Below are positions 1 to 13,837 of a stretch of DNA of 64,000 bases, piece by piece. The position numbers and the translations under genes were made by a program. The stretch comes from Gordionus sp. m RMFG-2023 (taxonomy: Eukaryota > Nematomorpha > Gordioida > Chordodea > Parachordodidae), in the NCBI RefSeq assembly GCF_954871325.1, contig NC_088776.1, positions 45,898,569 through 45,962,568 of the forward strand, read 5' to 3'. How positions within the stretch are numbered: position 1 is the first letter of the stretch; each line of letters begins with the position of its first letter. The notes below the pieces were generated by a model that was given only the letters and a program-made list of their open reading frames with translations, was not told the DNA's origin and made no database searches.

Positions 1-775
1 AAAAATTGCTCAATCTTGGAGCGCGAGTCAAAAAAGCGGTTCAGCCTTGGAGTGCTAGCCCCATAAAATCGATTAGCGAACCACTTTAATTTTTATTTTA
101 ATTAATATAATGGCAATAAAAGACATTTTTGCTCGTGAACCAGATGATATATTATTTCAAAATGTAAATCTATCAAGACACTCAGTATATTAAATTTCTA
201 TTTTTCAAAATTGTAACCTAATAATAATTATACCCTTAAGACTTGTTATTATACTTGACTATTTTCTAAGAAAAATAAAATATTGGTATGAATTAACCAT
301 TATTGAAAATGATGATCGATTGACTACTTATAATTTTATTTTTTAAAAAATCTTTTAACTAGTAATTTTTGGGTGAATAATTGTTAATTTTTTTTTTTAT
401 TTAACTATTTTTTTCCGAAATGCGGAAGGGAACCACAATTGTCATTGGTCATTTTAAACTTTTACAATTTTTTTTGATGTAAATTGGTAGGAAGGGTGTC
501 ATGTCATTATTTGAGTCGGGAACAAGATATTTATTTACATTAACAAGCTATGAATTTTTTTAAAATTAATAAGGTGCTATTTGCGAATTTTTTAAATTAA
601 TTTCTTTTTTGGTTTTAATTTAATTTACTCATTTATAATAAAAATGATGATAATATTTATGATTGCAGATTTTATTTTTCCCTTAATAAATATATATTTG
701 GCGATTTTATACTCGCTAAAAAAAGAAGAATGACGTTGGTGCACATCTTGATTCGTATAATTTTTAAATATTAAG
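1..775. other. A+T-rich sequence upstream of the first recognised SMSr exon
   Basis: No exon could be recognised. The first 60 bases have a GC-richer motif (GGAGCGCGAG, GTGCTAGCCCC) resembling the ends of the hAT family seen at 50727-51785, so this may be a decayed transposon end. The N-terminal exons of the SMSr-like gene either lie left of the window or are too diverged to see. Confidence 0.3.
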
Positions 776-3700
776 GTTTATCATATTGAGACGCCTTTGC
801 GCTCTTACTGGTACGGTGTTTTTACTACGCTGCGTAACTATGGTGATAACCTCCCTCTCCGTGCCCGGGTCCCACTTAGAATGTCACCAAGTATTATAAA
901 AACATATTTATTTATTCACAAATTATATTAGGATATGGCATATGTCCATTTAAGTTATGAATAATATGGTAACGAGCGACACCTTATAGAATTAAATCAC
1001 CTTTTGAAATGATTTTTTAAATTTTATAATCGATTAAAAAAATTGGTGCAGAAGTGGATCCCAATTTAACGTATAATTCTATTAAATTAATTATAAGTAA
1101 TATTATGTTTACCTTCTATAAACATAATTAATTTTTTGGGTGATTTTTTTAAAAAAAATAAAATTTAATTTCTATTCTACTTATTGTTGTTTATTTTGAA
1201 TAAATTGCAAAAATTATTCTTAACCTAGAAATCAACTTCTTTTTTGAATGATTATTTATAAATATTAAAGGTTGGTATAAAAACATCTCTGGAGGATAAA
1301 ATAATTCGAGCCCTAAAAATTTGGTCTGGTTTCGGGATGTCGCTTGTAGGTATACACTCTTGTGGCGACTACATGTTCAGTGGACACACAGTCATTTTAA
1401 CGATGCTCAACTTTTTCATCACCGAATGTTCATTTTATCATATATATATATTTTTTAAACAATCTAAATTTATGCAGGAGATAGTACTATGCGAGATGAG
1501 AATGTTCAAGATTTTATTGGGTACTTAAAATATTTTCTTGTAGCGAATTAGGCTTGGCTTGAACTAAGCTAAACTAACCTGATTTTATGTATGTAAAAAA
1601 AATGAAACATAATGTTAAACCTAAATACATTAAATTCTCAACTATTGCCAAATATCATTTCACAAAATGAAATAAATTTCGCTTAGTCTGAGCCCAGCCT
1701 TATGAGTGATCTTGTTAAGGGAAATGGGGAAATCATGTGGATAATTTTTTTCACCAGAAATTTTATAGGATAGTTTTAGGCTCCCTTAACTTTTGGCCAG
1801 ATTACATTTTTAAAAATCATGTTGGCTTTACACGTTTCTTTTTATAACGCTGTAAACAAAATAAAATCTTAAAATTTACTTAAAAAAGATCTAACCAACA
1901 CATTTTCAAGGTTTTTTTTATTAAATAAAGTGTATGTATATAAAATTATTTAATATCGCTATTTTAAATCATTGGCACAATCATATGGAAAAAAATATAT
2001 TTATTTTGAATGTTCGGAAATAAATTGCGATTAATAGATATATTTAACATTTTATGCATTCGAATCTGGAATAACCATTTGCTCATATCTTGCATCTTTG
2101 CTTACAGCCATTGATTGACCTGTTTGGTTATATTATATCTTTTATCTGTGATTGGATGAAAACTATTCATTCCTTCTTTTTTTTTCAATTCCCAAAACAG
2201 GTCTACGTTCTATCATTTTCTTTTCCAGCCATCATTAATCTTTTAGCTATCCTTTAAATACTATAGAGTATATATGTTTACTATTTTCCTGTTTCATAAG
2301 GCGTCTATAGAGCAACCATGAAGTCATTACATAGGAATCTAATAAATGGAAGAAAATTCGCATATAACGTTTTCATTTTATGTCAGTTCTATAGAGTTCA
2401 ATCTACATTTCTCGGAAACCACCGCGCCTATAATACCACCGTTATACTCTTTCGCTCGTGATTTGGGCTTGATATCTGATATGGGGATAACCGATTTTTT
2501 ATCTAACTTTGCAAATTATAATATTATAATCAACCTTACTCAAAGGACATCTTTTTTTAAATTTTGAGATAGCAGGCCGATAATCGATAAAATAGGGTTC
2601 CCAACTTGATAGTTTTATATTTGAGAGCGACTGTTAAATTATAAGAAAAAAAATTATTCATATAAATTTTATGATTTTTATATGGGGGAATAGTTTTTAA
2701 TGGAACTCTACCTCTGTTAATTCCCAGCTAAATTTTCATTATATTTGTGGATTTTCCCAAATATATCTCGAAATCATATATAATTCCAGATGATCCACAT
2801 AAGCGAAAATTTCTTAATTTATGGGGTTTTGAACAAATGTAATGCTTAAATTTAAAGTAGCTTCCTAAATGGAAAATAACATATATTCAATACTTTTTAT
2901 AATATAATATTTCCAATATTTCATAAAATTTTTATTATGGAAAAATTGCGTGAGAAAATTTAAATGTTGCCAATTAGCATTTTCTTCATAATGATCAAAT
3001 ATATTTAATAAAAAAATTTTGCCAAACATTAGATACTAGCGATAACTTTGATTTATATGTAATGAAATATTAAAATTTTGGCGCTTAAAATAACTATTTT
3101 TTTAACCTGTGTTTTATATAAGATAATGATTTTAGCAAGTTTATGATAAATTACGCAATAATAAATATGGTTTTTTAAATTAACGAGTCCAAAAAGCATC
3201 AATGTGTTTTTAAATATAAAAATAAATTGATTAAAAAATTATATTGCCAAAAGTACTAAATGGGGCCCAATTATTTTGCCTCAAAAATTCTAATTATTAT
3301 ATAGCCATATTTTAAAAAAATTGAAATATCATTTATAATCATAATGTCATGTTTGGGGAGAAGGGGGAGTCTAGGTGTCAGCTTAGAATGATTTTTACGA
3401 AAATTGGAAAATTTGCTATTCCCCGCTTCCCATTGGTTACGCTAATGAATTAGCTAAATAATAAATAACTTGATCATTATAATTAGTAATTATTGAAACG
3501 TTTTGAAGATATAACTAAAGCTAATTAATAAAAAGGCTATTCAAAAATACATTTACACAATTTTTAATTCGCTTTTCCAGATACGCCTAGATCATTCTAC
3601 TTAGTGCACACGTTTTCTTGGGTTCTCAATCTTTTCGGAATATTTTTTATTCTAGCCGCCCACGAACACTATTCTATCGACGTTTTTATAGCATTTTATA

Positions 3701-6700
3701 TTACTACCAGGTTAAATATACCCAGATTTTTTTTATTATAAAATAAAACCTTTTTAAAAAACAGACAAACGAAAATTCAATTTGTAACCTATTTTTCATG
3801 ACAAAAGAGAAAAAGAATTTTTTTTATTAAAAATATTTAATGAGGCAGACGTTAGAAGTAAAACTAAATAAGCCTATAGCTGATAAAGGGATTTAAGCCC
3901 ACACTCACCTCGGAGAACAGCGATCAAATAAATTGTTTAAACTTTTGTCGAGGTGTTAAACCTGGATGTAAATATTATGTTTCAAACTCGTTTTTTGATT
4001 ACATGTTTTTCATTTTATTAAAACATTATTACAAAAAAACGCGTTTGTATTTAACAAAACATGGTATAAAAATTCATTCTTTTTGCTAAATAATTATGTT
4101 TTATATAAAAAGGAGTGTTTTTGTTAAATAATGAGTAAATAAAGTTTTTTTATATTGATAATTTTAACAAAAAACTCTAGATGCACCGATACCACCAATA
4201 CTTTACCTGATGGCAAAAAATTATATTGTTATTATATAACAATGTATATGATATATAATTCATCAATATATTTATATGATAAATTTTTCAAAGTGGAAAG
4301 AAATGTGTGGGAAAGGGGGGGGGGTAGCATCACTTCTTTCTCTTAGCAGCTTAAAATAATTTGTAGATCAATTTTTTTAAACTAGTTTATGGCTCAATAT
4401 AGGCTATGTTTTTTTTAATTTATGAAGGTTTATTATTTTGGGATATTGGCTATATATTGATACAAAATATTGGCATTTTTTTATTATTAAGGACAATTAC
4501 CATTGGTGTTAAGACAGCAAAATTGGGCTTAACACTACCATAAATTTTATTTGAGTAAGCCTATGGTATTTTTTGAACACCCCCTAAATAAATATGTATT
4601 ATATATTAAAAAAGTGATTCTTTAGCACATAAGATGTAGCCAACTATAATAAATAAAATCAGAATTAAATAGTTGTTCTTCGCAAATTTATAGATTCGAA
4701 TAAATTCTTATCTTTTGTGATACTTTTTACAAAATATATTCTAACCCAAAGTTTTCTGGTGTACATTATCTTATATTCAATAGGGTGGTGAGATATGACA
4801 AATTTTTCTCCCAAAAAGGAACGTTTTTTTAAAAAAATGTTATCTTTTGTATTGAAAACTTTTTAAAATCTATCGGAATATAAATTTATGGTTACAAAAA
4901 GTGTTTTGGTTTAAAAAAAAAGGTTAAAACTATTCTATTTTATTATCTCGTCCTAGCTCGATTAAATCAGTTACCAATTTAGTGGCGATTGTCCAAACTT
5001 CCTAAACGAATTTTGGATTTGAATTTAACGAATTAATTGTCTTTAATGAAATATTTTTTTTAATAGCATAACTTATTATTAGAAGAATAAGAATTAATAA
5101 CGAGAAAGGTGACAAAGAAAATTTATTTATAAAGATGCCTTCATAAAAATTTTTTGCCAAATGAATTTCTGACTAACACATTGTTAAAGCTCAAAAAGAC
5201 AACCTTTCATTATTAGATATAAAATATTAGAAAAAACATTTAGGCAAATGGCTTATGCAATGAGGGGTTCTAAATAAGGTAAAAATTAAGCATTGCTTTG
5301 GAAGTTTATTTGTAAATTTGAAAGCTGCACACACTCACCTGAAACTACAAAAAATGGTCTCGTTAAAGAAATTATAGTTCTACATAATTTATTAAAAGAT
5401 GTTTCGAATAATAAACTATACCTAAATAATAATTTTTAATTTGAAATGTTTAAAAGCCTATTTTGCCATAATATAACCTCACATGTTTATACAAATGTTA
5501 TGTGTATAAAAATTTTTTATCTAGATAAAATTTTATAAAAAATTACAAAATATTTTATATAAATTTTTATACCAAAAATTGTTATGACTTATATATTATT
5601 ATAATTATACAAACTAAATTTAGGTGAAAATTATGTTGTATGACTAATAATTATAGTTGAGTAATGGCTAAATGTCGGCTAATTCGGTTTAATTTTCAGG
5701 CGCTTACCGGAGAAAATCTATTAGTTTCTTCCAAATTTGATCAGATATCATTTTAAGAAAAACCCCTAAATAAATTGGCTTAAACACCTAAAAATATAGT
5801 AATCACCCAACTATACTAATCAATATATCAAAATAGATTGCTGTTAAATTTAATTTTGGTAAATAATATAAGGTTTTAAGATTTAATCCTGTTATTTTAT
5901 TTCTAATCCTACTTTCAAAGAATATTTAATTTTCTCTTTTTTGTCTTGTTGAATATTAGAATCGGCTTGATAGGAAAGAAGTACCATTCCCATTTGTAGT
6001 ATCATTTAAAATATCTAATTTTCCTGAGAATCATGATTATTTTTTATGGATAAATTTGTATTTCTATTTAAAATATAATATAAATTATTTATGAAAATAA
6101 TCATTTTAACCTATTAAATTATATCTTGAGCATTGCATTTTTTGGGCTTCATAAGTTTTATGTTTTGACATTGATAAACTCCAAATTTATATATTTTAAA
6201 TAGTTTAAAAATATTCCGAAATTTGGTTCACGAAAATTAGTTATGCAATTTGGACACTAATGCTTAATAATATTAATATGAAATTTGTAACTATTTTAAT
6301 CGAGCGGTGACGAGGTATAATGATAATAATTTATTATATGGAATATATTTTTTTAATGGGTTCTATTATTTAATATCAGAAAGTCCGACTCACTCATTAA
6401 TTTTGCCATCTTAGGTCTAAAGCATATATTTATCAGAACAGGGATAATGTAAAATGCAGTATAATGTTAAAACATATAGTATACGTTATTGAGTATCATT
6501 TTAAACTTGCTAAATATCATTTCTAACATTTCGAATATAATTTAAAATGAATGTAAAAAAAGGTTTAAAATAGAAGTTTAAAATAATATTCTGTGACGTA
6601 AAATGCTATATTTTTATTAATTGATTGACTCAATCACTAGATTTGCACAATATAAAAAATAACTAATCCGCTTATAGACGCTTCTCAGAGGATCTGAAAA

Positions 6701-7114
6701 TTAAAACGTTAAAATCGAGGAAACGCTATGTATAATTAGCGGGTTGCATATAATTTAATTTAGTATTTTAAAACATTTTCATCATTTTAAATTTGTTTCT
6801 ATTTTTTTCTTAGGTTATTTCTGTATTACCATTCTTTGGCTAACAACAGAGCGCTCAGGCAAATCGATAGGGAGCGTATCAGGACATGGTTTCCTATGTT
6901 TTCTTATTTCGAATCCAGGGTCGAGAGTATAGTACCAAACGTATACGAAATACCGTTTACCGACATGAAATTCCATTGTTTCAAGGATTTTGAGAAAACG
7001 TTAAGGAGATGTTTTGCCTTGATTACCCTATATTATGAACGGATTTTGGAAAAACAACGCTTAGCGCATTTAAAGACGAGGTCTGGTGATTTTAGTTCGT
7101 CACCTATTCATTGA
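776..7114 (+). CDS. SAMD8: Sphingomyelin synthase-related protein (SMSr/SAMD8-like), 3' four exons, partial
   Basis: Four plus-strand exons join in phase: 776-890, 1271-1427, 3581-3710 and 6814-7114 (stop TGA). The family are multi-pass membrane enzymes of Golgi or ER that move a phosphoethanolamine or phosphocholine head group onto ceramide. Seen here: [15 protein letters not shown] and TSLSVPG in exon 1; [11 protein letters not shown] in exon 2, holding the first catalytic His; [19 protein letters not shown] in exon 3, holding the second His and the Asp; [16 protein letters not shown] and [11 protein letters not shown] in exon 4. The His-His-Asp triad is therefore complete. The match is closer to SMSr (SAMD8), a ceramide phosphoethanolamine synthase, than to SMS1/2, judged by remembered sequences. 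N-terminal exons, including any SAM domain, are not seen. Two of the four acceptors end in AAG. An AATAAA lies at 7377-7382, a weak cue in such A+T-rich DNA. Confidence 0.88.
891..6813 (+). other. Introns of the SMSr-like gene
   Basis: The introns are 891-1270, 1428-3580 and 3711-6813. They are very A+T-rich and hold no recognised gene or bounded element. A 12-base G run sits near 4313-4324. Open frames at 2346-2567 and 4155-4346 have no recognisable product and biased composition; they look like chance. Confidence 0.6.
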
Positions 7115-7700
7115 GAATTTTTTTCGAGACGCCGAGTTGGATCACAGATAGGTAATTAGGGTCACGGAATACAAGTTTTTTTTTTTGAAATACATATATT
7201 TTTGCAAATTCTTCATTTTTTGAAGTTATATTTTAGTATTCAATATTAATTGCATTATTAATCATTATTAGATTTTACAATTTTCGACACATATTTGCAA
7301 TTGTAAGTGACTTAATTTATTTCGAACATATTTATTTTATTATACACTTAAACACTCATTGTAGTTATGCATTTTGAATAAATACTTATATGAAATATTA
7401 TATTATCACAAAAAAATTGATTTCAATGGACTTTTTTATTGTATTAAAGCTCAATAATCAACCAATTTTTACTCTGTTGATTTATTTATTATTATATTTG
7501 GATTGTATTTATATAGTTATTATTATTATTATAATATATATATTTGGATAATTTTTCAATATTAGTCGGTGTTTGTATAGAATATTTGTGATAGAAATCA
7601 AAAAAAATAGTATTTATAAGTGATTTTAGAATTATATATTATGAAGAGAAAAAATAAATACGAAATTAAAAAATTGATTTAACTCGATTATTATAAGCAG
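7115..7700. other. 3' flank of the SMSr-like gene
   Basis: A+T-rich sequence with short ATT/TAT runs near 7515-7545 and no open frame of interest. It probably includes the gene's 3' untranslated region. Confidence 0.4.
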
Positions 7701-7709
7701 GGGTACATA

Positions 7710-8111
7710 GGTTAATGATGCTTACTACCTTAAGGTACTACCTATCAAATTTGAATTTTGTTTATTTTTAATTTGGATAGGCACTACCAAATATATTTAT
7801 AATATATATTTGAAAAATCGTGATTTTTGGAAAGCCTCTATGGCCTAGTAGGCAAGAGCTTGGCTTACTGATCCCATGCTCCCGGGTTCGAATCCCGGGA
7901 ATGATCATGTTTTTTTTCTTATTCTAACTTGGTGGTTCCATCCTTGGGGGGATGATATATAGAAGGCAGGACTCGATCATATGATTCCATATTAATATAT
8001 TAAATAATAAAGGTCTTATTACATTTTAATAAATTTTGGTCGGTATTTAGCAAATTAGATTGGTATTTAAAATATTTGCATACATTCACTTGGTAGTAAG
8101 CATCATTAACC
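7710..8111. mobile_element. Non-autonomous inverted-repeat DNA element with 9-bp target duplication (MULE-like MITE)
   Basis: The ends are perfect 20-bp inverted repeats: GGTTAATGATGCTTACTACC at 7710-7729 and its reverse complement at 8092-8111. Directly outside both ends is the same 9-mer GGGTACATA (7701-7709 and 8112-8120) in the same orientation, as expected for a target-site duplication. A 9-bp duplication is typical of Mutator-like elements; that family call is inference, because no transposase is present. The interior carries a tRNA-like promoter module. Confidence 0.8.
7836..7990 (+). repeat. tRNA-derived SINE-like module
   Basis: A Pol III A box (TGGCCTAGTAGG) is followed at normal tRNA spacing by a perfect B box (GGTTCGAATCC) in a CCGGG/CCCGG T-stem. 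The expected 5' and 3' acceptor strands do not pair and there is no usable anticodon arm, so this is not a working tRNA gene. A T-run and an unrelated body follow (TTGGTGGTTCCATCC, GAAGGCAGGACTCGATC). It lies inside the inverted-repeat element 7710-8111. The 3' end is a guess. Confidence 0.55.
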
Positions 8112-8337
8112 GGGTACATACATATCACTTTTTTAAGCCAATACCACCGATACCAAAAATAACATAGTTTATTTATTAGAAAATAGCAAATATTATTTTT
8201 ATTTTTTTTAGATTTATGAAGGTTAATTTATTATATTTCAGTATCGGCCATGTGTCAGTTAGAATTAAAAATATCGGCTCATCTCTGGTTACAATAGGTG
8301 GTCTAAGACTGTGTTTGAGTATGAATTTTTGAAATAA

Positions 8338-8690
8338 CATTCACACTAGAGCACTGTATCGGATCTATTTTTAAGTCGATCCTATCCAAGAAAAAATTTA
8401 AAACCGCCCGATTTCATATGTGTATTTTTTTGAAAAGATACGAGACCTATCCGAATTTTATTGGATTGTTGATAAAGTAGGATATTTCGACTAAAGCGAA
8501 AAAAATTATAAGCGCTGTAAGATAACACATTTTAGGGTTATTCTTGAAAATGAGAATTCATAAAAACATACGTATAAAACAAAAATATTTAAATTTTGTT
8601 TACATCCTAGTCTCAAAATAAATTAAAGAATCAATAGAGTTCAACCCACTTTTGTTTAGTTGGATTGGTCCTGCGGCGCTCTAATTGACA
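8338..8690. repeat. Diverged interspersed repeat, copy 1
   Basis: A stretch around 8466-8515 (CTAAAGCGAAAAAAATTATA then AGCGCT) matches, in reverse complement, a stretch at about 56760-56815 inside a SEC23 intron. Similarity extends left through CTGTATCGGATCTATTTTTA. The family is unknown and the ends are not defined. Confidence 0.45.
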
Positions 8691-8741
8691 GATAAATTTA
8701 CAATTTATAACGGGGTCAAAGTTTAAAAAAAATCCTATTAT

Positions 8742-8746
8742 ATAGG
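8742..8746. repeat. 5-bp target duplication, left side of LTR element
   Basis: ATAGG directly precedes the left LTR and recurs directly after the right LTR at 14134-14138. A 5-bp duplication is usual for Ty3/gypsy integration. Confidence 0.85.
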
Positions 8747-9032
8747 TGAAGAAAAGTAAAACTATTATTTTTTTATCTGTTTTATTTCTCTTTTTCATAT
8801 CATATATATAACATTTTTACAAAAATAAAATTTGAATAAATATAAAAAGGTTAACTTAAAGTAAAACTAAAATGAAAATATATTTGAATGTAAAACTAAA
8901 ATAAAGGTATAATATGAATAATATATGTTACGATTTATAAAACTAAAATAAAGATAGAATATGAATATGAATAACACAGTTACGATTTATAAAACTAAAA
9001 TAACGATAAGTTACGATTTATATTAATCAACA
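8747..9032 (-). repeat. 3' LTR of the Ty3/gypsy fossil
   Basis: This aligns with 13838-14133 throughout, sharing the start TGAAGAAAAGTAAAACTATT and the end TCAACA. It is about 10 bp shorter owing to small length differences. Element orientation makes this the 3' LTR. Confidence 0.9.
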
Positions 9033-12000
9033 TTCTCCTTCTAAAAGAATCCTTCTCATAATTTCAATTAAGCTGTCTTAGTTAGTTTCGTTTTGACCAT
9101 CAAGTTGTTTCATAAGTCATAATAATCGTTGGCTTGTCCCAATCGTTGGTTTGTTTAAATCGTAAGCTTGTTATCCTTATCGTAAGTTGTCCTTATAAAT
9201 CGTGAATTTGTCATGTAGCATGCTTGTAATGCTCAGTCATTATTATTACCAATTTTCAAAATTGTTATTATCATCAGTAAGTTTCGAAAAATGAGAAATA
9301 ATAGTTCATCAAGTTGGATATAAGAATAAATGAAGAATGATAAATCAATAAGATTGTTATATAATATTTTTAGCGTTTTCATTTTTTGCGTTTTAGTGTA
9401 AGCGTTTAAATATTTAATTTACTTTATGCGTTTTAATATTTAATTTACTTTATTTTTATATTTTAAGTTATGTAGTCTTTTAAATAAGCAGGTTTTTGTT
9501 TAATTCGCATTTGTCTAGAAATCGGTGTTACATTATTTTTATCAATAGTTTTTATATTTTTGTCCACACTTCCCTCTTTAAAAGAATGCTTAGAGTCATA
9601 ATTAATAAGTGTGTTAAAACAGTTTCTTAATCTTAATTGATCTAAGTGTCTCCTCAAAATACCTTTATCTGTCTTAATTTGAAACATCATGTCACTTTCT
9701 TTGTGTGTGACCATGCCTTTACACCATTTGTCATCACCTTGTACTTTGTACCAAACAAAATCTCCTAACGTTAAAGGTACCTTTTCGTGGTAAAGTAACG
9801 TTTATTTTGTTCTCCTTCTCCTCCAACGGTTTTAATAAGTCCCATTTAACTCTATCTCAATTGAACATTCTCTTAGAAGGTGTAACTCCTGTAGTATCAT
9901 TACGCGTATCTCTGTAATTAAATAAAAATTTGTCAAGTGCAATGTCTAAGTCAATTTTGATATTCCTTTTCATATGTGTTTTGCTCACAATGCGTTCTAC
10001 CTGGCCATTGGATTGCTGGTGATAAGCAGATGTGAACACATGTTTGATACCATAATCATTGCAAAATTTTTCAAAATCATTACTTGTGAAGTTAGTGCCG
10101 TTATCAGTAACTATAGTTTCAGATAATTTTAAAAATTCCTTTTAAAGTAACATCGGTCGTAATATTTTTAACAGGAACAATAATTAAATTTACTGTAGGC
10201 ATCGACTATTATCCAATTTCTTGTGAGGAACGGACCCGCATAATCTATGTGTATTCTTTAAACGATTTAGTTGCCAAACCCATGGTTTTTGTATCTTTTT
10301 AGGATTGTCATGATATATGTTACAATCGTCACAACTTTTCACTTCCATTTCTATGTCATTATTTATACCAGACCACCACATGTAATCTTTGGCTAAGGTT
10401 TGATTTTTCCTGCTCCCAAGTGACCTTCATGTAATGACTGTAGTACATTTTTTCTCATAGAAGACGGAATTATGATTTTGTTGCTTTTGTAGAGACAATC
10501 CTTAATTATAATTAATTCCAATTCAATGTTTTTATAGATATTGTTCTTTATAGGCCTGTCGTTCTTAATATAATTCAATATCTTTCAAAGTTTCATCACA
10601 AATTTGATTAAAATTGATAGGTAAATCCCCATAGTCATTTATTATAGTGATTTTTCAACAACTTCATCATGACATTCTTGTGGCAATCATGAGAGACAAA
10701 TAGGAACAACATTATGTTTACCGGCTTTATACTTTATGTTAAAATCATATCCTCCTAATGTTATATTCCACTTCTGGAGTCTTAAGGACATGGTACTATT
10801 ATCCTTAAGACTCTTGGTAAAGATGTGAACAAGAGGTTTATGGTCAGTAATAATTGTAAATTTTGTGCCGATTAAGTATTCCTGGAACCTCTTTATAGCG
10901 AACATAATAGCGAGAGCCTCACGCTCACTATTGGTATAATTCAATTCGGATTTTAATAAAGTTCTCGACGCGAAAGCTATAGGTTTTTCTTTACCGTCTT
11001 TTTCAGTATGAAATAATACAGTTCCTAAACCACATTTAGATGCGTCAGTGGCTATCCCTATAGGTAATTCAGGGTTAAAATATGTCAAAGCAGGAGGAAG
11101 ACAAATCAACTTCTTAAGATCATTAAAACTTTTAGAGTGTTCTAAGTTCCAAGCCCATTTTTCTTTGTTGACGATTTTATATAGAGGATCGGTTATTTCT
11201 GCAAAATTGTTCAAAAATTTTCTATAGTAGCCAGCCATTGCCATAAATGTTGATAATTCAGCAGCTAATTTTGGTTCTGGCATATTAATTATTGCTTCGT
11301 CGTGATTAGCATGAATCCCCTTGGCGTCAATATCATGACCCAGGAACCTCACTTTATTTTTAAAGAACACACTTTTGTTGAAGTTAGGTACTAGCCCAAA
11401 CGATGATATTCTATCAAACACTTTTTTTATGTTATTAAGGTGGGCTTCATCGTTTTTCCCAGTTATAAGTAAATCATCAATATAAAATATGACGTCTTCC
11501 ATGTCACCGAAGATTTGGTCCATGATCTGTAGGAAGATTGCAGATGAGGTCTTAAGCCCAAGAAGTCTAGTAAATCGGTAATATCCCATGTGCGGATATA
11601 GTTAAAATATTTCTGCAACTTTCATCAATCGGGACCTGTAAGAAAGCATTTTTAAAGTCAATCTTCGTAAAATTTTTTCCTTCTGAAAGTTTAGCTATTA
11701 GATCATTGATTCGTGGTAGAGGGTATCTGAAATCTTCTAGAGCTGGGTTTAGAGTGTAAAATCAGCACAAAGCCTAATGCTCCCATCATCTTTGTAGACG
11801 GCGGTAATAGGACTTGCCCATCGGACATCATTCACCGGCTCAATAATTTTATCATGTATCCATTTTTTAAGTTCATTGCTCACAAGATCAATTTTTGAAT
11901 AAGGAATACGTCTAGGTGGTATAATTTTAGGTTGGGCATCTCTTTTTAAATGTAACTTAACACTTGCTTTGTTGATTGGCCCGTTAATCAATTTGGATTC

Positions 12001-13837
12001 GCACTCTTTAATCAATCTTTTTACTTCATCTTCATAATTAGTGTCAATATTTGCTATAAATTTATTTAAAATATTTTTGAAAGCGTTGATCCATGTACGT
12101 CCCAACAAAGCATTTTTCCTAGATTCAACGAGTACCGCTTGTAAATATTTTGAGATACCTTCATAAGTCACTTTAACTTGTGTAATGCCGATGATCTTAA
12201 TTAAATTTCCGTCATAAGCGGTAAGTTGTAACTCGGATTTCTTAACATCTCTAATACCAAGTTTTTTAACCAGACCATATAGTATGTTTGGAACCTGTGT
12301 CGACTTCCATACTTGTAACAATATCATTTACTTTTAAAGTAGTCATAAATGCATTATCTTAATCACTAAGCATGTCCTCAGATAAGTTGTTAATAATAAA
12401 ATCGTTATCATCTTTGTTCTTTGTAGAGTCGATTTTCTCTTCAATAATTTCTTCAATATTCATATTATAATAATTGTTATTGTATTGTATTTGCTTTCTC
12501 TGACTGTTGTCGCTACCTCTATAGATATTTGAATTGTTGCTATAGATTGATAATTGTTACGATTTCCGTCACCATATTGAATCTGTTTTCTTTGATTATT
12601 ATCACGCCATGTATTATTTCTACCATAATTAGATTGATTATTATTGTTATAGCGATAATTGTTGTAGTTATAGTTATAGTTATTATAATTATCTTGGTAT
12701 CTAGAATTATTATTACCGTAATTCCTATCATAGTATCTAAAATTATTATTATTGTCGTAATTCCTATTTCTATTCCTATTATAATTATTATCTCTATTAT
12801 CGTAATTATTTCTAAAATTATTTTTAAAATTATTATCAGGTCTAAAAAAATTCTTATTGTCATTTCTATTTCTATTGTTAAAGTTTTTATCTTTATCAGA
12901 CTTTTTATCGTGATTCATGTAACTTATATTATCAATATCTGGTTTATCATTAATACTATCTAATCTACTTCCTATCTCCACCATTTCCTTTAAGGTTAAA
13001 TTAGTATTTTTACAAAATTTATATTTTATTTTATCATTTAAGGTGGATATTCTTAATTTTTCTTTTATTCGATTATCATCTAAAAAATCACATTTTTTAT
13101 ATAACTTTGATACTCTAATGTACCATTGAGTTCTCACTAGAATTCTGGTATGATAAGTTAAATTTGTTAATAATAATATTTTTATCCTGTATGGGTAAAA
13201 GGTAACCTAATTTCTTAATCACTATTTTAAGATCTAAAATCTCGGTATTTGAACAAATTGATTTAATATTATCAAACACATCATCAGATAAATTATTAAG
13301 TAAAGTGTTTATTTTAACGGAGTCCGGTAATGTGCTGGTTGAAAAGTAACTTAACGCCCTATCTAAGTAAATTTTGGGAACTTATAAGGTGTGAAATCAG
13401 GTAATTTTATATCCATTTATTGATAATTTTTATAACATATAACATAAGCATTTAAAAATAAAAATGCCACGTTATATTTTTGTAAATATACATCGGAGTT
13501 GTATAAACTCTAAATCGTTATAAGCGAAATATTTTCCGTCCAATTGTTCAAAATAGCGTAGCATCTCTTTTAGACTAAAAAATTCAAAAGAGATATCACC
13601 ACTGGTAGGTTCTCTTGTATATTGGACATAACAATCGTAAGTAAATTCCCAAAGTATGTCATAAACCGAGACTTAAATTGTTTTCCTTATATAGGATTTT
13701 TTTTTTATTTTCTTTAATGTTTTTGCATGTTACATCTCACCATAAAAAAATATAGAAGAGAAAATTTTTTAAAAAAAATTTTAAAAAAATGCATTGCATA
13801 GTGGCGAGTTTTTTTTGCCATCCCCAACCAGGCATCA

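Noticed and set aside
7836-7910. Functional tRNA gene
   Set aside because: A and B boxes are good but the acceptor strands do not pair and no normal anticodon arm forms, so it is treated as a tRNA-derived SINE head.
12529-12963. Plus-strand Ile/Val-rich open frame
   Set aside because: It is the antisense of the Asn-rich gag-like region of the LTR fossil; the hydrophobic look is a mirror of AAT/AAC codons.
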